Shown here: one piece after another, positions 43,934 through 52,504 of the stretch | How positions within the stretch are numbered: the stretch's first letter is position 1 | Layout of the letters: the number at the start of each line of letters is the position of its first letter | Source of the DNA: Ferruginibacter sp. | GTDB taxonomy: Bacteria > Bacteroidota > Bacteroidia > Chitinophagales > Chitinophagaceae | DNA length: 64,000 nt | Reading direction: 5' to 3' | Assembly: GCA_019638525.1 (NCBI GenBank) | Contig: JAHBTO010000001.1 | Location: 62,001-126,000, forward strand | The notes under the pieces: model-generated | Told to the model about the DNA's origin: nothing | What the model saw: only the letters and a program-made list of their open reading frames with translations | Database searches by the model: none | Translations under genes and position numbers: made by a program

Positions 43934-44617
43934 ATGTATAAAATTCTTAAAAAGATATTCATTATCTCTTCACTGGCCGTAATTGTATTCTCTATTTTTG
44001 TATTGGTAACAAACAGAAATTCGAAAAACATGACTGTAAAGCAAAAATTTTTAAAAACAGTTTACCCGGTATTCATGTGGTTTTCGGGTAAAGATAATAA
44101 TGCAGTTTTGCATCTTACAAAAGAGAATTCAGTTCCATCTACTTCTTTTTATTCATTAAAAGATACCTTAAGCAATGGAATGGTATTTGACTTTGCATTA
44201 TTAAAAGGTAAAAAAGTGATGTTGGTAAATACAGCATCGGATTGTGGTTACACAAATCAATATGCCGATTTACAAAAATTATATGAATTGAATAAGGATA
44301 AGCTGGTGGTAATTGGTTTTCCGGCAAACAATTTTAAAGAGCAGGAAAAAGGTAGCGATGAAGAGATTGCTGCTTTTTGTAAAAACAATTTCGGTATAAG
44401 TTTTCCATTAATGAAAAAAAGCAGCGTATTAAAAAACGAAAATCAAAGTGCCGTTTTTAACTGGCTTACCGAACCTGCAAAAAATGGATGGAACAATAAA
44501 CAACCTTCATGGAATTTTTGTAAGTATCTTGTAGATGAAAATGGAAACCTGACCGATTTTTTTGGCCCTGCCATTGAGCCGTTAGGGAAAGAAATAACTA
44601 AAGCTATAAACCGATAA
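43934..44617 (+). CDS. Glutathione peroxidase family protein, membrane-anchored
   Basis: A 227-residue protein from the ATG at 43934. One N-terminal membrane segment (about 6-26) anchors a thioredoxin-fold peroxidase in the periplasm or on the envelope. Catalytic Cys104 sits in NTASDCGYTNQY (Cys in place of selenocysteine). The Gln and Trp partners are expected in the FPANNFKEQEKG and WNFCKYLVDENG stretches. It reduces peroxides, using thioredoxin in most bacterial members. Its place after the aldehyde dehydrogenase gene fits handling of lipid peroxidation products, which is inference. Confidence 0.9.
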   Translation: MYKILKKIFIISSLAVIVFSIFVLVTNRNSKNMTVKQKFLKTVYPVFMWFSGKDNNAVLHLTKENSVPSTSFYSLKDTLSNGMVFDFALLKGKKVMLVNTASDCGYTNQYADLQKLYELNKDKLVVIGFPANNFKEQEKGSDEEIAAFCKNNFGISFPLMKKSSVLKNENQSAVFNWLTEPAKNGWNNKQPSWNFCKYLVDENGNLTDFFGPAIEPLGKEITKAINR

Positions 44618-44627
44618 ACTCAATTTT

Positions 44628-45167
44628 ATGTTCGAACAAAAAGATTTTAGTTTTATACATAAATATTTTATTGCCGAAAAACAGGGTAGCCTTTTTCTAC
44701 TTTCTATAGGGATTGCAGCCGTTTTGCTGGCAATCATTTTCTTTTTCTTTATAAAAACCAATGCTTCTTTTTATAAAGGTGCTGCAATTATTTTGATGGT
44801 ATTGGGATTAATACAGGCAATTGTTGGCTTTAATATTTATAAACGAACCAATAAGCAAAAATCTGATATTGCATATAACGTAGGTTTAGAGCCCGTAACT
44901 TATACCAACAACATCGAAATGCCACGTATTACAAAAGTGATAAAAAGCCTTGTGATTTACCGATGGGCCGAAATTACCTGTGCTATTATTGGTATTGTAT
45001 TATGGATAACATACAAATCAAACCCGTCTAAATCATTTTTTACCGGCCTTGGTTTGGCATTAGCCATACAGGCAATCATTTTGCTGGGTGTTGATTATTT
45101 TGCAGGCAAAAGAGCAGGTACCTACCGCCAGCAACTTGAAAAAATAGTAACAAATAATAAAAAATAA
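44628..45167 (+). CDS. Hypothetical four-TM membrane protein
   Basis: A 179-residue protein with four predicted membrane segments (about 19-44, 47-68, 112-128 and 136-158) and charged loops. No enzyme motif or known domain is recognised. It starts 10 bases after the peroxidase gene and ends 7 bases before trmO, so it is part of this run of genes. The RWAEI and GVDYFAGKRAG stretches are possible conserved points. Function unknown. Confidence 0.8.
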   Translation: MFEQKDFSFIHKYFIAEKQGSLFLLSIGIAAVLLAIIFFFFIKTNASFYKGAAIILMVLGLIQAIVGFNIYKRTNKQKSDIAYNVGLEPVTYTNNIEMPRITKVIKSLVIYRWAEITCAIIGIVLWITYKSNPSKSFFTGLGLALAIQAIILLGVDYFAGKRAGTYRQQLEKIVTNNKK

Positions 45168-45174
45168 AACCAAA

Positions 45175-45627
45175 GTGGTTATTCAACCAATTGCAATTGT
45201 AAAAAATAACAGGCACCAGGTAACTGATGATTTTTGGGGTGATGTAGAAAGTGAAATAGAATTATTACCGCATATCCCTGCAGAAGCATTTAATGGTATA
45301 GAAGCATTCTCTCACCTTGAAATTATTTTTCATTTTAATAAAGTTGGGCAATCAAAAATAATTTACAGTGGCCACCCACGAGAAAACAAAGACTGGCCAA
45401 TTGTTGGCATTTTTGCTCAACGAAAGAAAAACAGGCCTAATAGCATTGGCCTTACTACTGCAGAACTTTTAAGAAGAGATGGTAATAAAATTTGGGTAAA
45501 AAACCTTGATGCAATTGATGGTACACCTGTATTGGATATAAAACCTGTTATGAAAGAGTTTTTACCAAAAACCGAAATCCGGCAACCTGTATGGAGTATT
45601 GAATTGATGAAAAATTACTGGCATTAA
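45175..45627 (+). CDS. trmO: tRNA (N6-threonylcarbamoyladenosine37-N6)-methyltransferase TrmO
   Basis: A 150-residue protein of the TrmO/TsaA (UPF0066) family: QPIAIVKNNR at the start, EAFSHLEIIFHF, HPRENKDWPIVGIFAQRKKNRPNSIGLT, and LDAIDGTPVLDIKPV. It methylates t6A37 in tRNA using S-adenosylmethionine with an unusual beta-barrel fold. The start is GTG at 45175. Its stop codon abuts the stop of the convergent dusB gene with no gap. Confidence 0.93.
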   Translation: MVIQPIAIVKNNRHQVTDDFWGDVESEIELLPHIPAEAFNGIEAFSHLEIIFHFNKVGQSKIIYSGHPRENKDWPIVGIFAQRKKNRPNSIGLTTAELLRRDGNKIWVKNLDAIDGTPVLDIKPVMKEFLPKTEIRQPVWSIELMKNYWH

Positions 45628-46665
45628 TCAAACCGGGCATTTCTCATGATAGTTAATAAGCTCTATAGGAGTTTTTATAAATTCAAAGCCGGCATATTTA
45701 TTCTTTATCTCATCAAGCACTTCATCAATTTCTTCAACAGTGTTTAAAGTTACCAGTTTAAGCCTGTAGTCTTTAATACCTGGCAACCCTTTTAAATAGT
45801 TAGTGTAATGCCTTCGCATTTCATAAATACCAACCTTTGGCCCTTTCCATTCAAAAGATTTATGCAAGTGCTTTTTACAAACCGCCACCCTGTCTTCAAT
45901 GGTAGGTGCAGGCAAATATTCGCCTGTTTGTAAATAATGTTTTATCTCGTTAAATATCCATGGATAACCAATTGCTGCACGGCCAATCATAATACCATCT
46001 ACACCATATTTGTTTTTATATTCAAGGGCTTTACCAGGGCTGTCGATATCGCCATTGCCAAAAATAGGAATGTTTATCCTTGGGTTGCTTTTTACTTTGC
46101 CTATCAGTTCCCAATCGGCCTGCCCCTTATACATTTGTGTACGGGTGCGGCCATGAATGGCCAAAGCTTTAATACCTACATCCTGCAAGCGTTCGGCAAC
46201 TTCTTCAATATTTTTTGTATTATCATCCCAGCCCAACCTTGTTTTAACAGTAACAGGTAAAGAGGTTGATTTTACAACGGCGCTGGTTAGCCGCACCATC
46301 AAATCAATATCTTTTAACACACCGGCCCCGGCTCCTTTTAATGCCACTTTTTTAACGGGACAACCAAAATTTATATCCAGTAAATCGGGATTGGTTACAT
46401 CAACTATTTTGGCTGCAAGCGAAAGGCTTTCTTCATCGCCACCAAAAATTTGAATACCTACCGGTTTTTCATAATCAAAAATGTCTAACTTCTTACGGCT
46501 TTTAATAGCATCCCTTATCAAACCCTCGCTGCTGATGAATTCGGTGTACATCAGGTCGGCACCATTGTCTTTACAAACAGCTCTAAAAGGTGGATCGCTC
46601 ACATCCTCCATTGGAGCAAGTAATAATGGAAAATCGGGTAATTGTATGGTACCAATTTTAATCAT
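45628..46665 (-). CDS. dusB: tRNA-dihydrouridine synthase DusB
   Basis: A 345-residue FMN-dependent enzyme that reduces uridine in tRNA. Signature stretches: APMEDVSDPPFRAVCKDNGADLM at the start, DINFGCPVKKVALKGAGAG with the catalytic Cys in the NFGCPVKK motif, and HGRTRTQMYKGQADW. The DGIMIGRAAIGYPWIF region binds the FMN phosphate. It converges on trmO, another tRNA modification gene, with directly adjoining stops. Confidence 0.96.
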   Translation of the reverse strand: MIKIGTIQLPDFPLLLAPMEDVSDPPFRAVCKDNGADLMYTEFISSEGLIRDAIKSRKKLDIFDYEKPVGIQIFGGDEESLSLAAKIVDVTNPDLLDINFGCPVKKVALKGAGAGVLKDIDLMVRLTSAVVKSTSLPVTVKTRLGWDDNTKNIEEVAERLQDVGIKALAIHGRTRTQMYKGQADWELIGKVKSNPRINIPIFGNGDIDSPGKALEYKNKYGVDGIMIGRAAIGYPWIFNEIKHYLQTGEYLPAPTIEDRVAVCKKHLHKSFEWKGPKVGIYEMRRHYTNYLKGLPGIKDYRLKLVTLNTVEEIDEVLDEIKNKYAGFEFIKTPIELINYHEKCPV

Positions 46666-46807
46666 TGATAAAATAAAGTATTAACTGCATTTATTTTTTT
46701 ACAATTTTTATTTTTGCCTGTTTAAGGTATTTTAAGCTATCTTTTTGGCTAATCAGTATTACTCATTGTATATTGCGCCTGCAAATTTACATCAAATCAT
46801 CTTAGGT

Positions 46808-47803
46808 ATGGAATACAGGAGTGTAAAAGGTTTTACCGGTTGGGGCCAATTAGGAATTTTACTCGTTTTCCTGGGTGCTGGCTTTATATTGGCTGCAATA
46901 ACACAATTAGTTATTGTAATGCAAATACTGCCAGCAGGTGTATCAATGAATAAAATGAGTGATGAAATGATGAAAGTAATGCTAAAACCCGAAAATGTTG
47001 GCTATGCAAGGCTAAGCCAGGTTGTAGGTACATTTTTTCTTTTATTTATACCAGCCATATTGTACATGCTTGTATGCCACGGAAAAAATAAATTTTGGTT
47101 AGGTTTTAATAAGCATATCAATGCTGCACAAATAGTACTTGGCTTTTTTCTTATTTTCCTGGCAAATGTTGTTGCAAATCCATTAGCCGAATTAAGTAAG
47201 TCTATACTTACCAATTTTCCTTCATTAAATGCAATGGGCATGCGATTGGAAGATGCCTATACCGAACAGGTAACAGCATTAAGCAATTTAAAAAGCTGGG
47301 GCGAATTTTTTATGGCCATAATCATTATGGCTTTTTTCCCTGCATTGTTTGAAGAGATTTTTTTCAGGGGGGCATTGCAAAACTTATTAGAGAGATGGTG
47401 GAAAGCGCCTTTACTGGCTGTGATTGTAACATCTTTGATATTTAGTTTCATCCACATGTCGGTATTCCTTTTTTTAAGCAGGGTAGTTTTGGGTTTTGTA
47501 TTAGGGTTAATGTACCAGCGAAGCAGGAACCTTTGGGTAAATATAATTGCCCACTTTTTAAACAACACGGTTGCTGTTATTCAATTATTCTGGTTATCAA
47601 AACACCAAACAAAAATTGAAGTGGATAAACTGGATCCTAAGATTCCACTTTGGGGTGGATTGATAGCACTTGCTATAACTTTTGGCTTGTTCTTGCTTTT
47701 TGAAAAAGTATCTGCCAAAAACCGTAAACAAATAGCCTTTGAAGAACAGGACCTGATTGAACATATTGATATTGGGCATTCTTATCCAACAAATAAAAAC
47801 TGA
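46808..47803 (+). CDS. CPBP family intramembrane metalloprotease
   Basis: A 331-residue protein from the ATG at 46808; a TTG 63 bases upstream opens a frame that is not needed. It has about eight membrane segments. The family's catalytic motifs are EEIFFRG (about 200), FSFIHM, and HFLNN. These ABI/CAAX-type proteases cut within membranes or process peptides. The substrate is unknown. cdsA starts 5 bases after its stop. Confidence 0.9.
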   Translation: MEYRSVKGFTGWGQLGILLVFLGAGFILAAITQLVIVMQILPAGVSMNKMSDEMMKVMLKPENVGYARLSQVVGTFFLLFIPAILYMLVCHGKNKFWLGFNKHINAAQIVLGFFLIFLANVVANPLAELSKSILTNFPSLNAMGMRLEDAYTEQVTALSNLKSWGEFFMAIIIMAFFPALFEEIFFRGALQNLLERWWKAPLLAVIVTSLIFSFIHMSVFLFLSRVVLGFVLGLMYQRSRNLWVNIIAHFLNNTVAVIQLFWLSKHQTKIEVDKLDPKIPLWGGLIALAITFGLFLLFEKVSAKNRKQIAFEEQDLIEHIDIGHSYPTNKN

Positions 47804-47808
47804 AAATT

Positions 47809-48699
47809 TTGGCGTTAAACATTCAGGTATTTAAAACAAGGGCCTTAACTGCTTTGCTTTTTGTAGCCGTAATGCTCACCGGGCTGCTTTGGAATTTTTG
47901 GAGTTTCCTTATCTTAATTTCGGTTATACATTTTGGTTGTTGGTTTGAGTATATAAAACTGGTAGAGAACTCTTACACAACCAGGATAGATAATGTTATC
48001 AAGTGGTTTCTTACAATTTGTGGATATACGCTGATGGTTGTTGCAGGGCAACATCAAATTGGCGGTGATTTGTTTTTGGAAATATTGGGTTACCAGGTAA
48101 GTTTAAAAATTTTGTTTTGGGTATTTTTATTTATTTGTTTGCTAATTTTTCTTTTTCAAAACAGGCAGGTTATTTCCAAAGCAAAATGGATGAGCCTGGC
48201 AGGGCTTGTTTACATTTCTTTAAGCCTGGCTGCTTTGATAAATTTATATACAACAGCCCCCTTACATTTCAGTGGTTCTATTATTGATATAAAAGATGGC
48301 CGGTTACCCATTTTTATAATTGTTAGTATCTGGATAAATGATACGATGGCTTATCTTGTTGGATCGTTCATAGGTAAAACTCCATTATCAAAAATATCAC
48401 CAAAAAAAACCTGGGAAGGTACATTGGGTGGCATCATATTGAGTATTGTAGTGATTACCATAATCATATACAGTTTATATCAACTAACTGCAATTGATAT
48501 GTTTGGTATAGCTTTAATACCTGCCCTTAGTGCAATTTTTGGCACATTTGGAGATTTATTTGAAAGTAAACTTAAGCGACTGGCCAATGTAAAAGACAGC
48601 GGTAGTTTTATGCCGGGCCATGGTGGTTTTTTAGATAGGTTCGACTCTTTACTTTTTGCAGCACCGGCTGTATGGCTGTATGTAAAACTTTTACTTTAA
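47809..48699 (+). CDS. cdsA: Phosphatidate cytidylyltransferase
   Basis: A 296-residue membrane enzyme that makes CDP-diacylglycerol for phospholipid synthesis. About eight membrane segments precede the complete family signature SKLKRLANVKDSGSFMPGHG followed by GFLDRFDS near the C-terminus. The start is TTG at 47809, only 5 bases after the CPBP gene stop; the next in-frame ATG would remove part of the first membrane segment. It is followed by psd, so both belong to phosphatidylethanolamine synthesis. Confidence 0.95.
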   Translation: MALNIQVFKTRALTALLFVAVMLTGLLWNFWSFLILISVIHFGCWFEYIKLVENSYTTRIDNVIKWFLTICGYTLMVVAGQHQIGGDLFLEILGYQVSLKILFWVFLFICLLIFLFQNRQVISKAKWMSLAGLVYISLSLAALINLYTTAPLHFSGSIIDIKDGRLPIFIIVSIWINDTMAYLVGSFIGKTPLSKISPKKTWEGTLGGIILSIVVITIIIYSLYQLTAIDMFGIALIPALSAIFGTFGDLFESKLKRLANVKDSGSFMPGHGGFLDRFDSLLFAAPAVWLYVKLLL

Positions 48700-48740
48700 A
48701 TCTTTAAGATTTAGCATACTACTGGTAAAACATAACTATC

Positions 48741-48748
48741 TATATTTG
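48741..48748 (+). promoter_or_regulatory. -7 promoter element (TATATTTG) for psd
   Basis: A perfect TAnnTTTG match 17 bases before the psd ATG. Confidence 0.55.
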
Positions 48749-48765
48749 CAACTCAACTTATTTTA

Positions 48766-49422
48766 ATGACCATTCACCGGGAAGGATATAAAACCATTGC
48801 TATTGCCACTTTAATTTTTGGTGCAATTAATTTACCTGTTTATTTTTTCTTCAGCGCTTCATTAATGTGGCTTTGTAATTTAATTTTTATTATTACACTT
48901 TGCATATTGCTGTTCCTTATTTCATTTTTTCGAATTCCAAACAGGCAACTTACAATTAATGAAAATGCTATAATAGCCCCTGCAGATGGTAAAGTAGTAG
49001 TAATTGAAGAAACCACAGATGAAGAATATTTTAAAGATAAACGCTTACAGGTTTCTATCTTTATGAGCCCGGCCAATGTACATGTAAACCGTAATCCAAT
49101 AAGCGGTGAGGTTATATATAATCAATACCACAAAGGAAAATACCTGGTAGCCTGGCACCCCAAATCATCTACCGATAATGAACGCCATTCGGTAGTAATT
49201 AAAAAAGATAGTACTGAAATTTTAGTAAAGCAAATAGCCGGTGCTCTTGCAAAACGCATTGTAAATTATTTGCAGGTTGGCCAAAAAGTAAAACAAACAC
49301 ATGAAATGGGCTTTATAAAATTTGGCAGCCGTGTTGATCTGCTATTACCTATTGGCACTAAAATAAATGTATCGCTTAACCAGGCTGTTCAAGGTGGCGT
49401 AACTGTTATAGCTACCCTATAA
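48766..49422 (+). CDS. psd: Phosphatidylserine decarboxylase, short form
   Basis: A 218-residue enzyme that converts phosphatidylserine to phosphatidylethanolamine. It has two N-terminal membrane segments (about 12-50). Family stretches are APADGKVVVIEE, SIFMSPANVHVNRNPISGEV, and the self-cleavage site FIKFGSRVDLLLP (Gly-Ser, Ser about 189), where the pyruvoyl cofactor forms. The short archaeal-type form is usual in Bacteroidota. pssA is not in this window. Confidence 0.95.
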   Translation: MTIHREGYKTIAIATLIFGAINLPVYFFFSASLMWLCNLIFIITLCILLFLISFFRIPNRQLTINENAIIAPADGKVVVIEETTDEEYFKDKRLQVSIFMSPANVHVNRNPISGEVIYNQYHKGKYLVAWHPKSSTDNERHSVVIKKDSTEILVKQIAGALAKRIVNYLQVGQKVKQTHEMGFIKFGSRVDLLLPIGTKINVSLNQAVQGGVTVIATL

Positions 49423-49501
49423 TTTTAACGTTTAATACTGTTGGCGCTATGCAATTTCTCCCCTATATTTACGTTTATATAAATCATCTAAACCTAAAAT
49501 C

Positions 49502-49684
49502 ATGAAGAAGATACTTTTATTAGCAACAGCATTTATGTTTGTAACCGGAGTTGCCTTGGCCGACAATGGAAAAAAGAAAAACAAAAAGAAATGTGCAAAA
49601 GGTAAAACTTGCTGCACAAAAGATGCAAAGGCTAAAACATCAAAATCTTGCTGTTCAGAAAAATCAACAACAGCTAAAATGTAA
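49502..49684 (+). CDS. Small exported Lys/Cys-rich peptide
   Basis: A 60-residue protein with a signal peptide (MKKILLLATAFMFVTGVALA) and a 40-residue mature part very rich in Lys (about a third) with five Cys, mostly as CC pairs (KTCCTKDAK, SKSCCSEKS). The pattern suggests metal binding or disulphide-linked structure, but there is no known family that I can name. A terminator follows at once. Moderate confidence that it is real, because signal peptide, frame and terminator agree. Confidence 0.6.
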   Translation: MKKILLLATAFMFVTGVALADNGKKKNKKKCAKGKTCCTKDAKAKTSKSCCSEKSTTAKM

Positions 49685-49704
49685 TACTGCTAAACAATCA
49701 TTGT

Positions 49705-49733
49705 AAACCTTTCGGCATCCGAAAGGTTTTTTT
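49705..49733 (+). terminator. Terminator after the Lys/Cys-rich peptide gene
   Basis: An 11-bp perfect stem (AAACCTTTCGG at 49705-49715, CCGAAAGGTTT at 49719-49729) with a 3-base loop and T-tract. Confidence 0.93.
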
Positions 49734-49887
49734 GTATTGGGAATTAGACAATATACATTATACATGTAAATAATAAATCATACAAAGTTACATTATTGTA
49801 ATATGAGGGATTTTGATACAACTAAACATTTTTACATTTATTAATAAAAAAACTCGTATTTCTGGCATATAACTAAATAGTTTCCCC

Positions 49888-49895
49888 TACCTTTG
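49888..49895 (+). promoter_or_regulatory. -7 promoter element (TACCTTTG) for rplS
   Basis: A perfect TAnnTTTG match 23 bases before the rplS ATG. Confidence 0.6.
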
Positions 49896-49918
49896 CCATC
49901 CGAAAAAAATATACAAAT

Positions 49919-50287
49919 ATGAACGCAGTAGCATTTGTTCATGATCAACTGGACACAAAAGGAAAAGCAAAGTTTCCTAATTTTAAAGCAGGCGATAACG
50001 TAACTGTAAATTATAAAATTATTGAAGGTACAAAAGAGCGTATCCAAAGTTTTAAAGGTGATGTGATAAAGCGCCAGGGTACTGGTGCAACAGCTTCATT
50101 TACAGTACGCAAAATGAGCGATGGTGTAGGTGTTGAACGATTGTTTCCACTATATTCTCCAAATATTGAAAGTATTATTTTAAATAAAGCAGGTAATGTA
50201 AACCGAGCAAAATTGTATTATTTGCGTGACAGGAGTGGTAAAAGTGCCCGTATTACCGAAAAAAGAAGAGCAGTTGCTAAAGTATAA
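49919..50287 (+). CDS. rplS: 50S ribosomal protein L19
   Basis: A 122-residue ribosomal protein. FKAGDNVTVNYKIIEGTKERIQSFKGDVIKRQG, SFTVRKMSDGVGVERLFPLYSPNIESI and LYYLRDRSGKSARI match L19 throughout. It lies at the bridge between subunits. It is a single gene with its own promoter box and terminator; trmD and rimM, usual neighbours in other phyla, are absent. Confidence 0.98.
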   Translation: MNAVAFVHDQLDTKGKAKFPNFKAGDNVTVNYKIIEGTKERIQSFKGDVIKRQGTGATASFTVRKMSDGVGVERLFPLYSPNIESIILNKAGNVNRAKLYYLRDRSGKSARITEKRRAVAKV

Positions 50288-50306
50288 TGTTGATTTTCAA
50301 TATTTT

Positions 50307-50340
50307 AAAAAAGCAGAAAAAAAATTTTCTGCTTTTTTTT
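50307..50340 (+). terminator. Terminator of rplS
   Basis: A 14-bp stem (AAAAAAGCAGAAAA at 50307-50320, TTTTCTGCTTTTTT at 50325-50338) with 4-base loop and T-tract. Confidence 0.92.
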
Positions 50341-50442
50341 GTTATAAGCTTTCTTTATTAAAATATTTATTGTTTCTTTACGACTCAAAATTACAGCCTT
50401 AGGTAAAACTATACCCTTTTTTAATCTTAAACCCTTTTATTT

Positions 50443-50571
50443 ATGAGAAAGATCATCCTTTCCCTTGTTGTAATTTTTATTGTTGTAACAGTAACTTCAT
50501 GTGCCAGGGGTATATCGCCCGAGCAGGCTGCAAATGGAAAAGCCAAATGTGGCAAAACTTACATTCGTTAA
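50443..50571 (+). CDS. 42-residue lipoprotein
   Basis: A very short lipoprotein of 42 residues. It has a strong signal and lipobox (LVVIFIVVTVTSC, lipidated Cys about residue 20) and a mature tail ARGISPEQAANGKAKCGKTY then IR with a second Cys. The tail with AANGKAKCG is suggestive of small conserved Bacteroidota lipoproteins. It lies alone between the rplS terminator and tatA. No function can be given. Confidence 0.6.
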   Translation: MRKIILSLVVIFIVVTVTSCARGISPEQAANGKAKCGKTYIR

Positions 50572-50664
50572 TTTTTTTAAGTTTATTTTTTTTTTTTCAA
50601 AATGCGGTTAACCGGCAGTTAATTAACTGGCATTAATTGCCATTGCAAACAATTATTTGGTTTA

Positions 50665-50672
50665 TATTTGTA
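50665..50672 (+). promoter_or_regulatory. -7 promoter element (TATATTTG) for tatA
   Basis: A TATATTTG match lies 17 bases before the tatA ATG, with a TTG 17 bases further upstream. The position is given to within a base or two. Confidence 0.5.
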
Positions 50673-50687
50673 GTCTAAATCCAGTTT

Positions 50688-50939
50688 ATGACTTTAAACA
50701 ACATTTTCTTATTATCTATGCCCGGTGGCAGCGAATGGATACTCATCATCATTGTAGTGCTTTTAATGTTTGGTGGTAAAAAAATACCTGAATTGATGAG
50801 AGGAATAGGCCGTGGCATGCGTGAATTTAACGATGCCAAAAACAATGTAAAAAGCGAAATTGAAGAAGGAATGAAAGAAAAAGATAAAGACGATGAAATT
50901 AGAAGATTAAAACAACAACTTGAACAAAAGAATGCCTGA
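50688..50939 (+). CDS. tatA: Twin-arginine translocase subunit TatA
   Basis: An 83-residue protein with a short N-terminal membrane helix (about 15-28, [14 protein letters not shown]), the conserved FGGKKIPEL hinge, and an amphipathic helix ([16 protein letters not shown]) followed by a charged tail. It forms the pore-like part of the Tat system for folded proteins. tatC is not adjacent in the window. Confidence 0.95.
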   Translation: MTLNNIFLLSMPGGSEWILIIIVVLLMFGGKKIPELMRGIGRGMREFNDAKNNVKSEIEEGMKEKDKDDEIRRLKQQLEQKNA

Positions 50940-50968
50940 AATTAAAGGCATTTATTAAATTAACCAAG

Positions 50969-51010
50969 GCTGAAATGTTTTGCTTTAACAGCATTCATTT
51001 CAGCCATTTT
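50969..51010 (+). terminator. Hairpin between tatA and gatA
   Basis: A 10-bp perfect outer stem (GGCTGAAATG at 50969-50978, CATTTCAGCC at 50996-51005) with an inner TGCT/AGCA stem. The following sequence is only moderately T-rich (ATTTTCAT), and gatA starts 26 bases later. It may be a terminator for tatA or a leader element of gatA. Confidence 0.55.
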
Positions 51011-51035
51011 CATATATGCCTACAGGCATCAAATC

Positions 51036-52499
51036 ATGTTTACATTTAAGGATATTAATAATTATCATAAACAGCTACAAGCTGGTTCAATAAGCTGTGC
51101 AGAAGTTATAACTTATTACCTGCAAAAAATAGAAGCCAATAAAAAACTTAATGCCTTTACGGATATTTATGCTGAAGAAGCAATAGAAAAAGCATCGTTA
51201 CTGGATGCAAAAAGAAAAAATGGTGAACCTCTTAAAAAGTTGCATGGTGTAGTAATTGCCATTAAAGATGTTATCTGTTATAAAAACCATAAAGTAAGTG
51301 CGTCATCAAATATGCTGGAGGGTTTTTACAGCTTATACACAGCAACTGCATTACAACGCCTGTTAGATGAAGATGCTATTATAATTGGAAGTTGTAATTG
51401 CGATGAATTTGCCATGGGTAGCAGTAACGAAAACTCGGCTTATGGCAATGTATTAAATGCGCTTGATAATACCAGGGTTCCCGGAGGCTCATCAGGCGGA
51501 AGTGCAGTAGCTGTGCAAGCCGGTTTATGTATGGCAAGCCTGGGCAGTGATACCGGTGGTTCGGTAAGGCAACCGGCAGATTTTTGTGGTATTATAGGCC
51601 TGAAGCCATCTTATGGGAAAATAAGCCGGTATGGTTTAATTGCTTACGCATCTTCTTTTGACCAAATAGGAATTTTTAGTAAATCAATAAATGACACAGC
51701 ATTATTACTTGCTATAATGAATGGTGCCGATGAGTTTGACAGCACTGCTTCTAAAAATAATAACAAAGAAGATTTTTTTAAACAATTCATGCAAGTAAAG
51801 GATGTGCCTGCTGATAAAAAATTTAAAATTGCATATTTTAAAGAAGCCCTTCATCATCCTTCACTTGATAAAGAGATTAAGGAAAAAATATTAAACCTGG
51901 CCAATGAATTGAAGTTACAAGGGCATACAGTAAACGAAATTGATTTTAACCTGCTTGATTATGTAGTGCCGGCCTATTATGTTTTAACAACAGCCGAAGC
52001 AAGCAGCAACCTTAGCAGGTATGATGGTATACGTTATGGGCACCAAACAAAAGCTAAAATTGAAGATTTAACAGAGTTTTATAAACGCAACCGTACCGAA
52101 GGATTTGGCAAAGAAGTACAGCGCAGGATAATGCTGGGTACTTTTGTGTTAAGCAGTGGTTATTATGATGCTTATTATAGTAAAGCACAACAAGTACGCC
52201 GTATGTTGGTAGATAAAACTGAAAGTATATTTACTGATTATGATGCAGTTATAATGCCCGTAAGCCCATCAACTGCTTTTAAGTTTGGTGAAAAAAGCAA
52301 AGATGCAATTACCATGTACCTGGCCGATATTTTTACAGTTTTTGCAAATTTAACCGGTATCCCCGGTATTGCTGTGCCACTATTTACCCATAGTAATGGA
52401 ATGCCATTTGGTTTACAGGTTATGTGTAAAAAAGCAGATGAATTAACTTTGCTACAACTAGGCGATTACCTTATAAAACTTAATACAGCTAAAAATTAA
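51036..52499 (+). CDS. gatA: Asp-tRNA(Asn)/Glu-tRNA(Gln) amidotransferase subunit A
   Basis: A 487-residue amidase that supplies ammonia for transamidation of mischarged tRNA. The Ser-cisSer-Lys triad is visible as Lys77 (AIKDVICYK), Ser152 (PGGSSGGSAVAV) and Ser176 (GSDTGGSVRQPA). Length is normal. gatB and gatC are not nearby. The SYGKISRYGLIAYASSFDQIG stretch is characteristic of GatA rather than other amidases. Confidence 0.95.
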   Translation: MFTFKDINNYHKQLQAGSISCAEVITYYLQKIEANKKLNAFTDIYAEEAIEKASLLDAKRKNGEPLKKLHGVVIAIKDVICYKNHKVSASSNMLEGFYSLYTATALQRLLDEDAIIIGSCNCDEFAMGSSNENSAYGNVLNALDNTRVPGGSSGGSAVAVQAGLCMASLGSDTGGSVRQPADFCGIIGLKPSYGKISRYGLIAYASSFDQIGIFSKSINDTALLLAIMNGADEFDSTASKNNNKEDFFKQFMQVKDVPADKKFKIAYFKEALHHPSLDKEIKEKILNLANELKLQGHTVNEIDFNLLDYVVPAYYVLTTAEASSNLSRYDGIRYGHQTKAKIEDLTEFYKRNRTEGFGKEVQRRIMLGTFVLSSGYYDAYYSKAQQVRRMLVDKTESIFTDYDAVIMPVSPSTAFKFGEKSKDAITMYLADIFTVFANLTGIPGIAVPLFTHSNGMPFGLQVMCKKADELTLLQLGDYLIKLNTAKN

Positions 52500-52504
52500 A
52501 TTTA

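Noticed and set aside
50585..50600. Run of about 12 T
   Set aside because: It lies in a gene-free gap with no hairpin before it, so it is not a terminator, although it may be a sequencing-length risk.
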